A DNA stretch of 64,000 bases from a virus, in the IMG/VR virus record IMGVR_UViG_3300029448_008119, positions 1,539 to 65,538 of that record; one strand, 5' to 3'. Both the position numbers and the translations under genes were made by a program. The notes under the pieces were generated by a model. The model was given only the letters and a program-made list of their open reading frames with translations, was not told the origin of the DNA and searched no databases. Positions 21,891 to 30,352 of this stretch are shown in pieces; within the stretch, counting starts at the first letter, position 1, and each line of letters begins with the position of its first letter.

Positions 21891-23036
21891 ATGAAAATTA
21901 CTTTAAAAAACACTCCCGAACAAGTCGAACTCGTCAAGGCAATGGCTTCTCGCAACCGCGATGTTGCTTATGAAGCTCAAACTGCTCTTGCTGAATTTAT
22001 CGGCCCCGTTCTCGCTGAAGTTGTAAACAATGCTCCTGCATTGTCAAACCTCTTCACTACTCTTCAGTATAATGCTGATGACAATCCTTCTATCCCATTG
22101 GATCTCTATTATGATGTATCTGCTGAGGATTATGTACAAGTTTTCAGCCAAAGCCGTGCTGGTGGTCTTCCTACTTCGGAAGTTCTTCCAACAGCGTCTG
22201 AGCTTAAGATTGCTACATACAGCCTCGATTCGGCTGTAAGCTTTGATCGTCGTTATGCTGCTAAGAGTCGCATGGATGTTGTCGCTAAGACAATGACTCG
22301 CGTTGCTCAAGAGATTCTTCTCAAGCAAAACACTATCTCTGCTAACGTTATCATGAAGGCTGTTGCAAATGCAACTACTAATAGCGTTGCTCACGTTGAA
22401 GAGGCTGCAGCTGTTAAGCGTTTTGTCTTAGCTGACCTTAATCGCATGATCACTCGTTCTAAGAGAATCGGTGCATCATTTGTTGGTGGTACTCCAGATT
22501 CTGGCATTGCTAGAGGTGTGACTGATATCATCTGCTCTCCTGAGATCGTTGAAGAGCTTCGTGCTATCGCTTACAATCCAATCAACACTAAGGCAGCTCC
22601 TGCTGGTGGTGATGGTGTGCGCACTTCTGATGTAATTGCAGAAGAAGCTTATAGCGCTGCTGGTGCACCTACATTCTACGGCATCAATGTTATTGAGCTT
22701 AATGAAATGGGTGGCTCTGGACTTGGCAGTGCTTCACGCAAGTTCAATGACATCTTTGTAGCAGAACAAACTGGAAACGTCCCACTTGCAGGTGGCGCAG
22801 GTGGTGACCAAGCAGCCGCTGGTGATGACGAGCTTGTTCTTGGTATCGACCGCTCTCGTGAATCTTTGGTTCGCCCTGTAGCAGTTGACGCTGAAAGCGG
22901 TGGAGAGTTCTCTCTTATTGCTGATGATCAATATAGCATCCGTCAAAACAAGATCGGTTACTTCGGCTCGCTCGAAGAAGGCCGCGTTGTTCTTGACAAT
23001 CGTGCTCTAGTTGGTACAGCAGTAATGGGAGCATAA
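21891..23036 (+). CDS. Major capsid protein (HK97 fold)
   Basis: 381 residues, next to protease/scaffold and followed by a strong terminator, with high codon regularity. N-terminal helix KITLKNTPEQVELVKAM; central YVQVFSQSRAGGLPTSEVLP resembles the P/E-loop region; C-terminus EGRVVLDNRALVGTAVMGA. A good Shine-Dalgarno (AAAGGAA) precedes ATG 21891, unlike most genes here, which fits high expression. Confidence 0.85.
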   Translation: MKITLKNTPEQVELVKAMASRNRDVAYEAQTALAEFIGPVLAEVVNNAPALSNLFTTLQYNADDNPSIPLDLYYDVSAEDYVQVFSQSRAGGLPTSEVLPTASELKIATYSLDSAVSFDRRYAAKSRMDVVAKTMTRVAQEILLKQNTISANVIMKAVANATTNSVAHVEEAAAVKRFVLADLNRMITRSKRIGASFVGGTPDSGIARGVTDIICSPEIVEELRAIAYNPINTKAAPAGGDGVRTSDVIAEEAYSAAGAPTFYGINVIELNEMGGSGLGSASRKFNDIFVAEQTGNVPLAGGAGGDQAAAGDDELVLGIDRSRESLVRPVAVDAESGGEFSLIADDQYSIRQNKIGYFGSLEEGRVVLDNRALVGTAVMGA

Positions 23037-23056
23037 CCTTAATCAATCTTAAAACT

Positions 23057-23086
23057 GGGTCACTCTTCGGAGTGGCCCTTTTTTTT
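23057..23086 (+). terminator. Strong rho-independent terminator after the capsid gene
   Basis: GGGTCACTC-TTCG-GAGTGGCCC with one G-U pair and a UUCG tetraloop, followed by eight T. Confidence 0.92.
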
Positions 23087-23119
23087 GGAATTTTTAAATA
23101 TTTATTTTACTATATTATT

Positions 23120-23722
23120 ATGGAAGAAGAAAATAAAGAAAGCAAGACTCTGCACGATTTAAAAGAGGAATATATTGAAGAATTAGACATTTCTACTGCT
23201 ATCGAAAATGATGAAGTGAATAATGAAGAAATGCAAAAAGGAGATGCGTTGGAAAACCTTGAATATTCTGATGGAAAAGAAAGGGATGAAGTAGATCTTG
23301 CAGAAGAACAAGAAAAGATTTACGGAGTTGATACTGTTAGCCCATTTAAAACTGCAGACGTAAGAGTATTTAGAAGAAAACTGGAAACGATGTCAAGAGA
23401 CGCAATGACAACGATAGCAAATAGAGTGGCAGCCAGAATATACTCCTCTGAAGAAGATCAAAAAGAGGAGTTGCTTAAAGCATTCAATAGCTGGGTCTCG
23501 GCAAACGGCTTTATTCAAACAGATGTGACACAAAAATCAGAAAAGGGCGCTCTATCTGAAGCTTTTGAAAATGCAGATAGTTTAAGCTCTTTAACGGAAA
23601 AATTGAAAGAAAAGACTTTGTCTGATCTTCAATCAACCGCGGCAAGGTTAGGGTTTAATCCTAGTTTTGAGAGAGACAGGCTAATAAAGGTTATAACACA
23701 AGAGTATCAAAGACAGTCATAA
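23120..23722 (+). CDS. Acidic protein with SAP-like C-terminus (200 aa)
   Basis: The start ATG 23120 (MEEENKESKTLHDLKEE) is preferred because the longer frame from 23072 reads through the terminator. The N-terminal half is very acidic. The C-terminus LKEKTLSDLQSTAARLGF ... DRLIKVITQEY resembles a SAP DNA-binding helix-turn-helix. The next gene ends in a similar motif. The role, perhaps head-to-tail joining or DNA contact, is unknown. Confidence 0.65.
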   Translation: MEEENKESKTLHDLKEEYIEELDISTAIENDEVNNEEMQKGDALENLEYSDGKERDEVDLAEEQEKIYGVDTVSPFKTADVRVFRRKLETMSRDAMTTIANRVAARIYSSEEDQKEELLKAFNSWVSANGFIQTDVTQKSEKGALSEAFENADSLSSLTEKLKEKTLSDLQSTAARLGFNPSFERDRLIKVITQEYQRQS

Positions 23723-23734
23723 AGACCGCTTTTA

Positions 23735-23748
23735 GTGTAATATACTTC
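23735..23748 (+). promoter_or_regulatory. Late-type motif GTGTAA-8-ATG
   Basis: GTGTAATATA (23735-23744), 8 bp between GTGTAA and ATG 23749. Confidence 0.6.
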
Positions 23749-24012
23749 ATGGACCAATCAGATAACATATTAAACAACCTAACCACTGTTAATGGCAAAG
23801 AAGAATTTGAGCCAAAAAAATCAGTTAAGAAAAAAACCGCGACAAAAAAAGCGGTAGCCAAAAAAGCAGTTCAATCAAAACCCCTTACAAGTAAGAGCCC
23901 TGAAAGGCTGAGTAAATGCAGCACTGATCAACTAGTTGAATTGTGCAAGTATTTTAAGGTTTCTTTTTCGGGAAGTAGAGAAGAAATGATAAACACCCTC
24001 TTAGGTAAATGA
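23749..24012 (+). CDS. Lysine-rich, SAP-like small protein (87 aa)
   Basis: The middle is a histone-tail-like run of KK, TKK and AKKA repeats (residues about 25-45). The C-terminus LSKCSTDQLVELCKYF ... SREEMINTLLG looks like a SAP motif. This combination suggests direct DNA binding. Its TGA overlaps the next ATG (ATGA). Confidence 0.65.
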   Translation: MDQSDNILNNLTTVNGKEEFEPKKSVKKKTATKKAVAKKAVQSKPLTSKSPERLSKCSTDQLVELCKYFKVSFSGSREEMINTLLGK

Positions 24013-24473
24013 GCAATATTGAAAATTTAGCAACTTCGATCTACCAAAGTGAATTTGATTCAGAAAGTGGATCGCCATCAGTAACGTCTATTTCTGGATG
24101 GCTAGAAAACAATTTGGGGCAATTAAACAATGCTCTATATACTAGCTTTTCTGGGGTGGCTGGAGATGTCAGCGGATTAAATTTAGAAGAGCAGAATATT
24201 TATAAAGAGATGTATCTTTATCATTATTATGTCAAACAAACCAGAAATACAATTCGTGGCATAGCTAATGATACAAATGGCAACATTGTAAGCGTCAGAG
24301 ACGGCGACAACGCCATTACGTTCGTTAATAAGAACGAAGTATCAAAAGTATATAAAAGCCTAGCTAGAGACTCCTACGAGGCCCTAGAGACGCTTGTAGG
24401 CAATTACAACAGGTATCAGGCAAGCCCAAGGCAAGTTGGGGGAATAGAAGCTGGTACAGCGGCCGAAGAATAA
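24009..24473 (+). CDS. Putative connector or neck protein (154 aa)
   Basis: Mostly helical, for example QNIYKEMYLYHYYVKQTRN and DSYEALETLVGNYNRYQ. It follows the capsid gene and ends in a terminator, where head-tail connector genes often lie. No family recognised. Confidence 0.5.
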   Translation: MSNIENLATSIYQSEFDSESGSPSVTSISGWLENNLGQLNNALYTSFSGVAGDVSGLNLEEQNIYKEMYLYHYYVKQTRNTIRGIANDTNGNIVSVRDGDNAITFVNKNEVSKVYKSLARDSYEALETLVGNYNRYQASPRQVGGIEAGTAAEE

Positions 24474-24475
24474 AA

Positions 24476-24500
24476 AACCCGCCTAAAAAAGACGGGTTTT
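24476..24500. terminator. Bidirectional terminator between convergent genes
   Basis: AACCCG / CGGGTT with an A-rich loop (24476-24481, 24493-24498). On the minus strand it is followed by six T; on plus by four T. It separates the plus gene ending at 24473 from the minus gene ending at 24505. Confidence 0.65.
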
Positions 24501-24504
24501 GAAT

Positions 24505-24651
24505 TTAATCTTCAACTACAGAGCCTCTATATATTTTTAGAGTCTTTGCCTTAGATGAAGTCTGTTTCTTAGCTTTTTTAAAGTAAGCCTTAGAAACTTG
24601 TTTCATAGTATCGCCGTCGAATGCGACGCCTCTATATTGCATTAGCTTCAT
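24505..24651 (-). CDS. DUF4278-like peptide (48 aa)
   Basis: MKLMQYRGVAFDGDTMKQ, then a basic stretch, then LKIYRGSVVED. The doubled 'YRG' theme (MKL.YRGV ... YRGS) recalls DUF4278, known mainly from cyanobacteria and their phages. Function unknown. A Shine-Dalgarno (AAAGG) precedes the ATG, and a roughly 100-nt structured leader lies between it and a late-type motif at 24757. Confidence 0.6.
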   Translation of the reverse strand: MKLMQYRGVAFDGDTMKQVSKAYFKKAKKQTSSKAKTLKIYRGSVVED

Positions 24652-24757
24652 TGTTAGCCTTTCTATTTACGTGTTTATTAATCACGCGTTCCTTGGGGAG
24701 CACTATGCACCTTACTTCCGTCTCTTTCGAGATGAACGGCTATATAATATATTACAC
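24652..24757 (-). promoter_or_regulatory. Late-type motif and structured 5' leader
   Basis: GTGTAATATA (minus, 24757-24748) is followed by about 95 nt before the ATG. That stretch can form TCTC-GAAA-GAGA, GCA-TAG-TGC and CGTG/CACG hairpins. A plus-strand open frame here (24621-24809) has no support. Confidence 0.45.
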
Positions 24758-24785
24758 AAAAAAAGCGGCATTTCTGCCGCTTTTG
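24758..24785 (-). terminator. Rho-independent terminator with GAAA loop
   Basis: On minus, AAAAGCGGCA-GAAA-TGCCGCTTTT and further T. It ends the gene at 24836 and abuts the next late motif. Confidence 0.92.
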
Positions 24786-24835
24786 ATGAAATTTAGTTGG
24801 GCTTCGTAGCGTTAGCTCCACCCAAAGATTTTTGC

Positions 24836-26320
24836 TTATTGAGATATGCTCAATGAACCACTAATAGTATTGCTAGTAGCTTTAGCTGTAGGAGCGATTG
24901 TAAGTTTAGTAGTGGTACCTTCACCAGTTACACTGTTGAGGCCACCATTTCCGCTGAATGTACCTTGTGCAGCACTACTGAAGTCTAAGTCTTCTTCTGC
25001 TGTTTGATTACCAGCATAGGTAACAGTGAAATCTCTTGAGTCCTGTCCATGAATGTATCCAACTGTTACTGGGCCATTTGCAGCATCAACATCGTTACTG
25101 CTTACATTACCTGATGTAATTGTGAATCCATTTATAGTTACGCTTTCAGTACCTGTTAGGCCATCTCCATCGAGAACAATTGGTTGTAGTGCAAATTTTG
25201 CATCTGTGTTTGCTCCAGAGAAGAAAAGATTATTTTCTTGGTCATCTGGGCCACCAACAGAAATACTGAAGGTAAGATCAACTGTTTTATTTGGTCCAAT
25301 ACTAGAGCTGAATGATTCAGAATCGAGCTTTAGGTTTGTAAGCTTGTAAATAGCAGATTCAGTTCCATTAGGATCCTTAATAGTTATTTGAGCACTAGGG
25401 ATAAATGTATCATTATCAATGATATTGGTTAGTGATCTTTCTGCAGTTTCATTAACAATCGCAGAAACACTAAGTGTCGGAGTAATTGGAAAATCTACTG
25501 TTCTAGCAAATGGGAATCTGGTTCCTAATCTTTCAATTGGAGTTCTACTCAAAGGAACACTTAAGGAAACGCTTTGAACGTGAGCGCCATCAGTACCGTG
25601 GATACTTGCAATAGTGTCTCCATCTGCGGCTTGTAAATCAAAACTAATGTCTGCTGGTCTAAGTGCCGATACAACTCCTGAAGTGCCAGGATCTGCTGGT
25701 CTTATAGCAATACCTGTAGTACTTATTTGATTAGCTATTGGAGTACCAGAGACGGGGTCAATTCCAGCTCCAGAAAATTGGCCATCTAAACCTGTATTGA
25801 CATTGAATCCATCTTTATTTCCAGTAATATTAGTAGAAGCATTGATGTTAGAACCTTCAAAAGAAACCGTGACTGTTGGAAATCCACCGACTGAAGCTTC
25901 TAGTGAGTAATCTGTTACGAAAGCATTACCAATGCCGATCGAACCGAAAACACCCGTACTTAGAGTGGCGTCTAGACCATCATCACAAGTCATGATGTAA
26001 AGATTTTGGCCACTAGAGGAAGTAATCTGGCCAGAAACAAAACCCACGTTTAGGTCTGAGTTGGCGAAGTTTAATACTTCTTCGTTAAACCCATCTCCAA
26101 GGAAGTATGAAACGTCAGCGGATACTGTCGGCGCTTCTAGGATCAATGAATCAATTCTGGACAGTTGTCCAAACTGATTAAGATCGGTGCGGGTTACATT
26201 AAAAGAATAATTCGCGGATTGTACTCTGCGAAGTTGCATGTGATCCGCCCTGCCAGTAGAATCAATGTTCTTACTGGCGAAGAGCGCTTCTGATTGGTAA
26301 ATAACTCTATTTCTACTCAT
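24836..26320 (-). CDS. Tail-tube-like virion protein (494 aa)
   Basis: The N-terminus MSRNRVIYQSEALFASKN, then SANYSFNVTRTDLNQFGQL, TVSADVSYFLGDGFNEEVL and GNAFVTDYSLEASVGGFPTV. The second half repeats the scheme (VQSVSLSVPLSRTPIERLG ... FPITPTLSVSAIVNE). This doubled layout matches the products of 37205 and 38257, and loosely those of 8415 and 9196. The C-terminal 90 residues look like an Ig-like domain (SVTINGFTITSGNVSSNDVD). It is probably the major tail tube or similar; the role is inferred. The start is preceded by a late-motif relative. Confidence 0.65.
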   Translation of the reverse strand: MSRNRVIYQSEALFASKNIDSTGRADHMQLRRVQSANYSFNVTRTDLNQFGQLSRIDSLILEAPTVSADVSYFLGDGFNEEVLNFANSDLNVGFVSGQITSSSGQNLYIMTCDDGLDATLSTGVFGSIGIGNAFVTDYSLEASVGGFPTVTVSFEGSNINASTNITGNKDGFNVNTGLDGQFSGAGIDPVSGTPIANQISTTGIAIRPADPGTSGVVSALRPADISFDLQAADGDTIASIHGTDGAHVQSVSLSVPLSRTPIERLGTRFPFARTVDFPITPTLSVSAIVNETAERSLTNIIDNDTFIPSAQITIKDPNGTESAIYKLTNLKLDSESFSSSIGPNKTVDLTFSISVGGPDDQENNLFFSGANTDAKFALQPIVLDGDGLTGTESVTINGFTITSGNVSSNDVDAANGPVTVGYIHGQDSRDFTVTYAGNQTAEEDLDFSSAAQGTFSGNGGLNSVTGEGTTTKLTIAPTAKATSNTISGSLSISQ

Positions 26321-26362
26321 AATTTATGTATTTGTTTACAGTTAAAAATTTAAAATGTGAAA

Positions 26363-27211
26363 TTAAGACCTGGGAAATCTGTTGGTAGAAACATCAAAAT
26401 CTATAAAACCTATTTTTAGGCTTCCAGGTAATTTGCTTTGTACCCTTTCTGAGAACTTTGAAACGGTTACATCTTCTATAAAATACGGAGTTTCAGCTGA
26501 ATAAGAATTAGACAGGCTTAAATAATTGTATACTGCGCCCTTTAGGTCTCCGTATTCTGTAGAGGGGTGATTAGAAAAAGGTATTTTAGAAAACGTCTTA
26601 CGTGCTGTATCTGCAAAAATAGAAAGCGCGCCATCTAGTTGATATTCGCTGTCTGCAATAACTACTGCTTTTATAGTGTTTGTAGTTTTGTCTTCCCCAC
26701 CAAAAGCAAAGCCTTCATTTCTCATGTACTCAGAATTTAAAAATATTGCAGGAACAACTTGGTCGTATGGATCTATACCGCTTATTGACAAGTCTCCATA
26801 TCTACTGTTTATTTGAAATTTATTTTCTAATATTAAATCTTCCTCTGTTTCGTTCGTTAAATAGATATTAAAATCCTTTACCGCAAAAGTTCCAGTTATA
26901 TCGGTTGATATGGTTGCTCCACCTGTTTCTATGATTCTGCCATTTTCAAAGTCAAAAACAAAATCATCAGCTCTGCCGCTACCCATAAATTGAGTTGGAA
27001 TAACTGGATTTATCGAGCCCGACACAGAAGAATCATTTACCCATTGTTTATAGTCACTTTGAAAAGAAGAATAAGAGGTTGGAAGTCTTGAGTCAGATTT
27101 GCTGTAAAGTTGCCCAGTTTTGTTAGAATAAGCTTCTCCTTCTTGTAGTAGTTCGTGATCGAACCAAAGCATAAAGCTTGTCATTAGTTCATGTTTATAT
27201 TGGGGCTTCAT
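26363..27211 (-). CDS. Virion-associated protein, likely neck/tail (282 aa)
   Basis: MKPQYKHELMTSFMLWFDHE, then FMGSGRADDFVFDFENGRII, then DFNIYLTNETEEDLILENKF, then VPAIFLNSEYMRNEGFAFGG. It is a beta-rich protein without enzyme motifs. It lies between a tube-like gene and two closure-type genes. The late motif on minus (27227-27222) is 10 bp upstream of the ATG. Confidence 0.5.
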   Translation of the reverse strand: MKPQYKHELMTSFMLWFDHELLQEGEAYSNKTGQLYSKSDSRLPTSYSSFQSDYKQWVNDSSVSGSINPVIPTQFMGSGRADDFVFDFENGRIIETGGATISTDITGTFAVKDFNIYLTNETEEDLILENKFQINSRYGDLSISGIDPYDQVVPAIFLNSEYMRNEGFAFGGEDKTTNTIKAVVIADSEYQLDGALSIFADTARKTFSKIPFSNHPSTEYGDLKGAVYNYLSLSNSYSAETPYFIEDVTVSKFSERVQSKLPGSLKIGFIDFDVSTNRFPRS

Positions 27212-27221
27212 TTATTATTAA

Positions 27222-27227
27222 TTACAC
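27222..27227 (-). promoter_or_regulatory. Late-type motif GTGTAA-10-ATG
   Basis: GTGTAATTAA on minus, 10 bp before ATG at 27211. It lies within the 3' intergenic end of the upstream gene. Confidence 0.55.
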
Positions 27228-27229
27228 TG

Positions 27230-27814
27230 TTAAAGCTGAAGGTTGGCAAATTCTTTTTGATACTTCTTTATGAGTGCTGATATATACTGTGTATTTTTAA
27301 ATTTAGATCCAGATTTTCTAACTTTTCTGGGAGATTGTATCCCAAGACCAGATCTACTACTATCTTTGCTTATTTTAAGGTAATATCCTAATCCAGATAT
27401 TCCAGTTTCTATTCCTTTCGCCCAGCTTCTTCCTGGCGCCCAAGGCATTGGTGTTGCAGCGAATATTTCAGCAGCTTCAGGCATATCAATCTCAAACTCA
27501 ACTGAGTTCCTGGTTGTCCGAGTGAATCTGAAATTAGTGGAAGATAGAATTTTTTCTATTGCATCTGTCGGGTCTGAGCCAGATTCGAAGCCTATGAATG
27601 AGAATAAATTTGTAGCGCCTCCTAGGGTACCGCTAATATTACTAGAACTTGTGCCCCCTTTTATTTCAAGAGTAACTGGGTGATTGAGAAACTCAGCAAT
27701 CATTTTATTTTTAAGTTTTTGAAAAGCTGGGGCAAATAGTTTTTGAACTTGCCCTCTTGCAAGATTGGGTACTTGCCTATTTATTTGAGATATATTTGAA
27801 CTAGTTAATATCAT
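27230..27814 (-). CDS. Putative tail completion / neck protein (194 aa)
   Basis: It contains QVQKLFAPAFQKLKNKMIAE, then a Gly/Ser segment, then MPWAPGRSWAKGIETGISGL and a basic C-terminus (PRKVRKSGSKFKNTQ). Size and basic C-terminus recall HK97 gp10-like neck proteins. Its ATG overlaps the upstream stop (TAATG). Confidence 0.45.
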   Translation of the reverse strand: MILTSSNISQINRQVPNLARGQVQKLFAPAFQKLKNKMIAEFLNHPVTLEIKGGTSSSNISGTLGGATNLFSFIGFESGSDPTDAIEKILSSTNFRFTRTTRNSVEFEIDMPEAAEIFAATPMPWAPGRSWAKGIETGISGLGYYLKISKDSSRSGLGIQSPRKVRKSGSKFKNTQYISALIKKYQKEFANLQL

Positions 27815-28272
27815 TATTCTTCAATTGGAGAAAGATAAAAATGATAATACTGAGGCCCAAAAATGCCAGTGGGGTTACCTTTACTTTCTATTGTATATTT
27901 TCTTCCCTCAAATTCGCACCTTTTTGCTTCTTTTAAAATTACAAACCCACTTTCATCTACAGTGATTCTAACAGAACCATCTATGGTCTCTATTCCTAGT
28001 TGGCTAGAAATATTACCGTCTGAAAGGTTCTGTTCTCTTGCGTTTATGTATTTTATTCTAGCTTTTATTGTATGGGTAACAGAGGTTTTTGAAGTACTGG
28101 CTGTGCCGCTAGAAGTTTTTCCATATATCCCATTATATTCAGAGCTGGCAGATATTAAAATTTTCTTGCCTTCTTCGTAAACTGTTATATTTCTAGCAAA
28201 AGTTTCATGTATGTCATCAATAATAGCTTTGATCGTACTTTTTTGAGAATCTGATATCAAGGAGGTGGCCAT
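27814..28272 (-). CDS. Putative head closure protein (152 aa)
   Basis: An N-terminal helix (ISDSQKSTIKAIIDDIHETF) is followed by beta-rich sequence (VTHTIKARIKYINARE ... GSVRITVDESGFVILK). The layout resembles head-stopper proteins in length and fold type only. It heads a three-gene minus operon starting at a divergent late promoter. Confidence 0.45.
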   Translation of the reverse strand: MATSLISDSQKSTIKAIIDDIHETFARNITVYEEGKKILISASSEYNGIYGKTSSGTASTSKTSVTHTIKARIKYINAREQNLSDGNISSQLGIETIDGSVRITVDESGFVILKEAKRCEFEGRKYTIESKGNPTGIFGPQYYHFYLSPIEE

Positions 28273-28280
28273 GTCTATAT

Positions 28281-28298
28281 TTACACTTTTTTGTGTAA
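28281..28298. promoter_or_regulatory. Back-to-back divergent late motifs
   Basis: TTACAC-TTTTTT-GTGTAA: a minus motif 8 bp from ATG 28272 and a plus motif 23 bp from ATG 28322. The plus gene also has an AAGGA Shine-Dalgarno. Confidence 0.65.
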
Positions 28299-28321
28299 AG
28301 TAATTCAGGTATAAGGATATT

Positions 28322-28612
28322 ATGATTGCAAAAGAATTTTTGTATGATCGTTCTGATCATCACATTCGGTATTTATTTAAGTCTTTTTTGCTAACTTTGG
28401 AAGAGATGCAAAAGGTTCACGAGATAAATTTTGAAAAACTGTACAGCAATTTGCCAAAAGAGTCTCAGTCGTTAATTGAGATGGCAGATTACTTCGACGA
28501 AGATCATTACGAAATGTATAGAAAAAAAATATTAGATATTGGAAATTCTGTTTTGCGAGATTATAATAGTGAGTTAGAAAACTTAACAGTAGAATTCAAA
28601 TTTAAGAACTAA
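28322..28612 (+). CDS. Small helical protein (96 aa)
   Basis: MIAKEFLYDRSDHHIRYLF, then LTLEEMQKVHEINFEKLY. All-helical and acidic. First of three overlapping genes ahead of the tape measure, so a tail-assembly role is likely. No family recognised. Confidence 0.6.
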   Translation: MIAKEFLYDRSDHHIRYLFKSFLLTLEEMQKVHEINFEKLYSNLPKESQSLIEMADYFDEDHYEMYRKKILDIGNSVLRDYNSELENLTVEFKFKN

Positions 28613-29373
28613 TGTTAGACTATGGCAAAGGCAAAATTATGGCAAAAGAAAATATTTACGAATTTACGTTAAAGAAAAAAGTTAAAAAGCAGGTAGAAAC
28701 CAAAAGAAAAAACAAAGATGGAGAAGAAGAAACCATCTTATCTAATCGGACGGTTACTGTGCCAGTAAAGTTTTTTGTAAAAAAGCCGACAAGGCGCATG
28801 GCCGATGAAGCTGAAGTGTTTTATTCAGTTCAGTTAAGCAAGGCTATTAAAATGGGAATAGTCACGAAAGCGATGCTTATTAAAAAGTATGCTGACAATG
28901 GAGGGGCTTTATCAGAAGAAGAATCCAAACTGCTTTTAAAATCTTTGAAAAAACTCAATGATTTAGAAAACGAGTACAAACTCTCTGTTATTAAAAAAAC
29001 AAAAGATAGTAAAAAGAAAAGTGACGAGCTCGCATTACAAATTGTAACTCTAAAAAGAGAACTTCAAGAATTAGAATCTTCTTTACAATCCGTTTATCAA
29101 CATACAGCAGATTCTAAAGCAGAAAAAGAAGTTTTGCTTTGGTACGCTATTCAACTAGCTGAATTTTCAGAAGACGAAGGTGAAAAGGAGGCATTTTTTA
29201 ACGGACTGGACTTTGAAGAACAGTTAGAAGATTTATATAATAAATATGAAGTAGACGAAAGTTTTGAATCTGAAGCTACTTCAAAAATTTGCAAAGTAGT
29301 AGGATATTGGTTTTATAATCAAGCCGCAGAGAAAAAAGATATAGAAGAGTTCATCAAGCAAGATGAACAATGA
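28612..29373 (+). CDS. Putative tail assembly protein 1 (253 aa)
   Basis: The start 28612 overlaps the upstream stop (TAATG); ATG 28639 (MAKENIYEFTLKKKVKKQV) is an alternative. The N-terminus is basic beta (KEETILSNRTVTVPVKFFV-like), the middle a long coiled coil (KLNDLENEYKLSVIKKTKD), the end acidic helices. Its place just before the tape measure is that of tail assembly chaperones. Confidence 0.6.
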   Translation: MLDYGKGKIMAKENIYEFTLKKKVKKQVETKRKNKDGEEETILSNRTVTVPVKFFVKKPTRRMADEAEVFYSVQLSKAIKMGIVTKAMLIKKYADNGGALSEEESKLLLKSLKKLNDLENEYKLSVIKKTKDSKKKSDELALQIVTLKRELQELESSLQSVYQHTADSKAEKEVLLWYAIQLAEFSEDEGEKEAFFNGLDFEEQLEDLYNKYEVDESFESEATSKICKVVGYWFYNQAAEKKDIEEFIKQDEQ

Positions 29374-30337
29374 TAGAAATTTAGAAATAGTTTCAGAGAT
29401 ATTGCAGGGCGTTACCGTTGTTAGAGGCTCCTTCGGATCTTTGTACTTAAAGCACCTTTCTCAGTTTGAACAAAGAGAGGTATTGTCTCAATCAAAAATT
29501 TTTGAAAAAGAGGGGGTATCAAAAGGCCTGCTAACGGAAAAGCAAGGTCTTCAAAATATACTAGATCAAGATATGTGGTCTTTGGATGATGAAAATTTAA
29601 TAAAAAATTTAAAAAAAGAAATTGATGATTTGAAATTGTCATCCTCACAAGTTTTTTTACCATCTCAACAAAAACAGTTTATAGACAAATCTAAAGAGAA
29701 AGAGAAGGAATTGTTTTCTCTTGAAAAAGAAAAATCGCAACTTATTGGCTTGACTAGCGAAAAGTATGCGAGGAATAAAGTTCAAAAAACTATAGTAAAT
29801 AAAATTCTTTTTTATGACAGGGGGTTTAATAAAGGGGTTTATGAAGATTTGTATCTAAATGAAAATATGAAAGAGGCGGAACTATTTAAGCTACAAAAAG
29901 ATTTCTTTGAAAAATTTGAAGACTCAAACATTTCTGAAGCTGTTTTAAGTGATTATTTTTCAATGTATTTACCATTCTGTGAAGATGTTATGGGCGTTTT
30001 TGGAAAACCCCTGGCCGATTTAACAAGTTATCAATTAAAGCTAATATCTTTTGGTAGGTACTTTTTAAACATATTTAAAAACTCTCAAAAAGAAATTCCA
30101 GACAATATAGCTAAAGACCCAGAACTTTTAATTGCTTTCCATCAGAATCAAAGAAATGAAAGATCTAAAACAAAAGCACAGTCTTCAGAAGGAGGATCGG
30201 CTTTTTTTGGCGCGAGTAAAGAAGATATACAACAAATTAAATCAAACGACGAAAGAGCTGTAGATTTAAATGAAGAAGTGAAGAAACAGGGGGGCTCTCT
30301 TAATATGGAACAAATGATGAAATTGCACGGAGTTTAG
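29363..30337 (+). CDS. Putative tail assembly protein 2 (324 aa)
   Basis: Overlaps the previous gene by 11 nt. It contains YLKHLSQFEQREVLSQSKIF, coiled coil (SKEKEKELFSLEKEKSQLIG), then FCEDVMGVFGKPLADLTSYQ and a polar C-terminus. The gene pair may correspond to the G/GT chaperone pair of other tailed phages, but here as separate genes with no slip site that I can see. Confidence 0.55.
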   Translation: MNNDRNLEIVSEILQGVTVVRGSFGSLYLKHLSQFEQREVLSQSKIFEKEGVSKGLLTEKQGLQNILDQDMWSLDDENLIKNLKKEIDDLKLSSSQVFLPSQQKQFIDKSKEKEKELFSLEKEKSQLIGLTSEKYARNKVQKTIVNKILFYDRGFNKGVYEDLYLNENMKEAELFKLQKDFFEKFEDSNISEAVLSDYFSMYLPFCEDVMGVFGKPLADLTSYQLKLISFGRYFLNIFKNSQKEIPDNIAKDPELLIAFHQNQRNERSKTKAQSSEGGSAFFGASKEDIQQIKSNDERAVDLNEEVKKQGGSLNMEQMMKLHGV

Positions 30338-30352
30338 GTGTAATATCATTAT
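30338..30352 (+). promoter_or_regulatory. Late-type motif GTGTAA-9-ATG
   Basis: GTGTAATATC (30338-30347) before the tape measure ATG 30353. Confidence 0.6.

Noticed and set aside
24621-24809. Plus-strand 62-residue frame over the structured leader
   Set aside because: Antisense to a terminator, a late motif and the DUF4278-like gene; no promoter.
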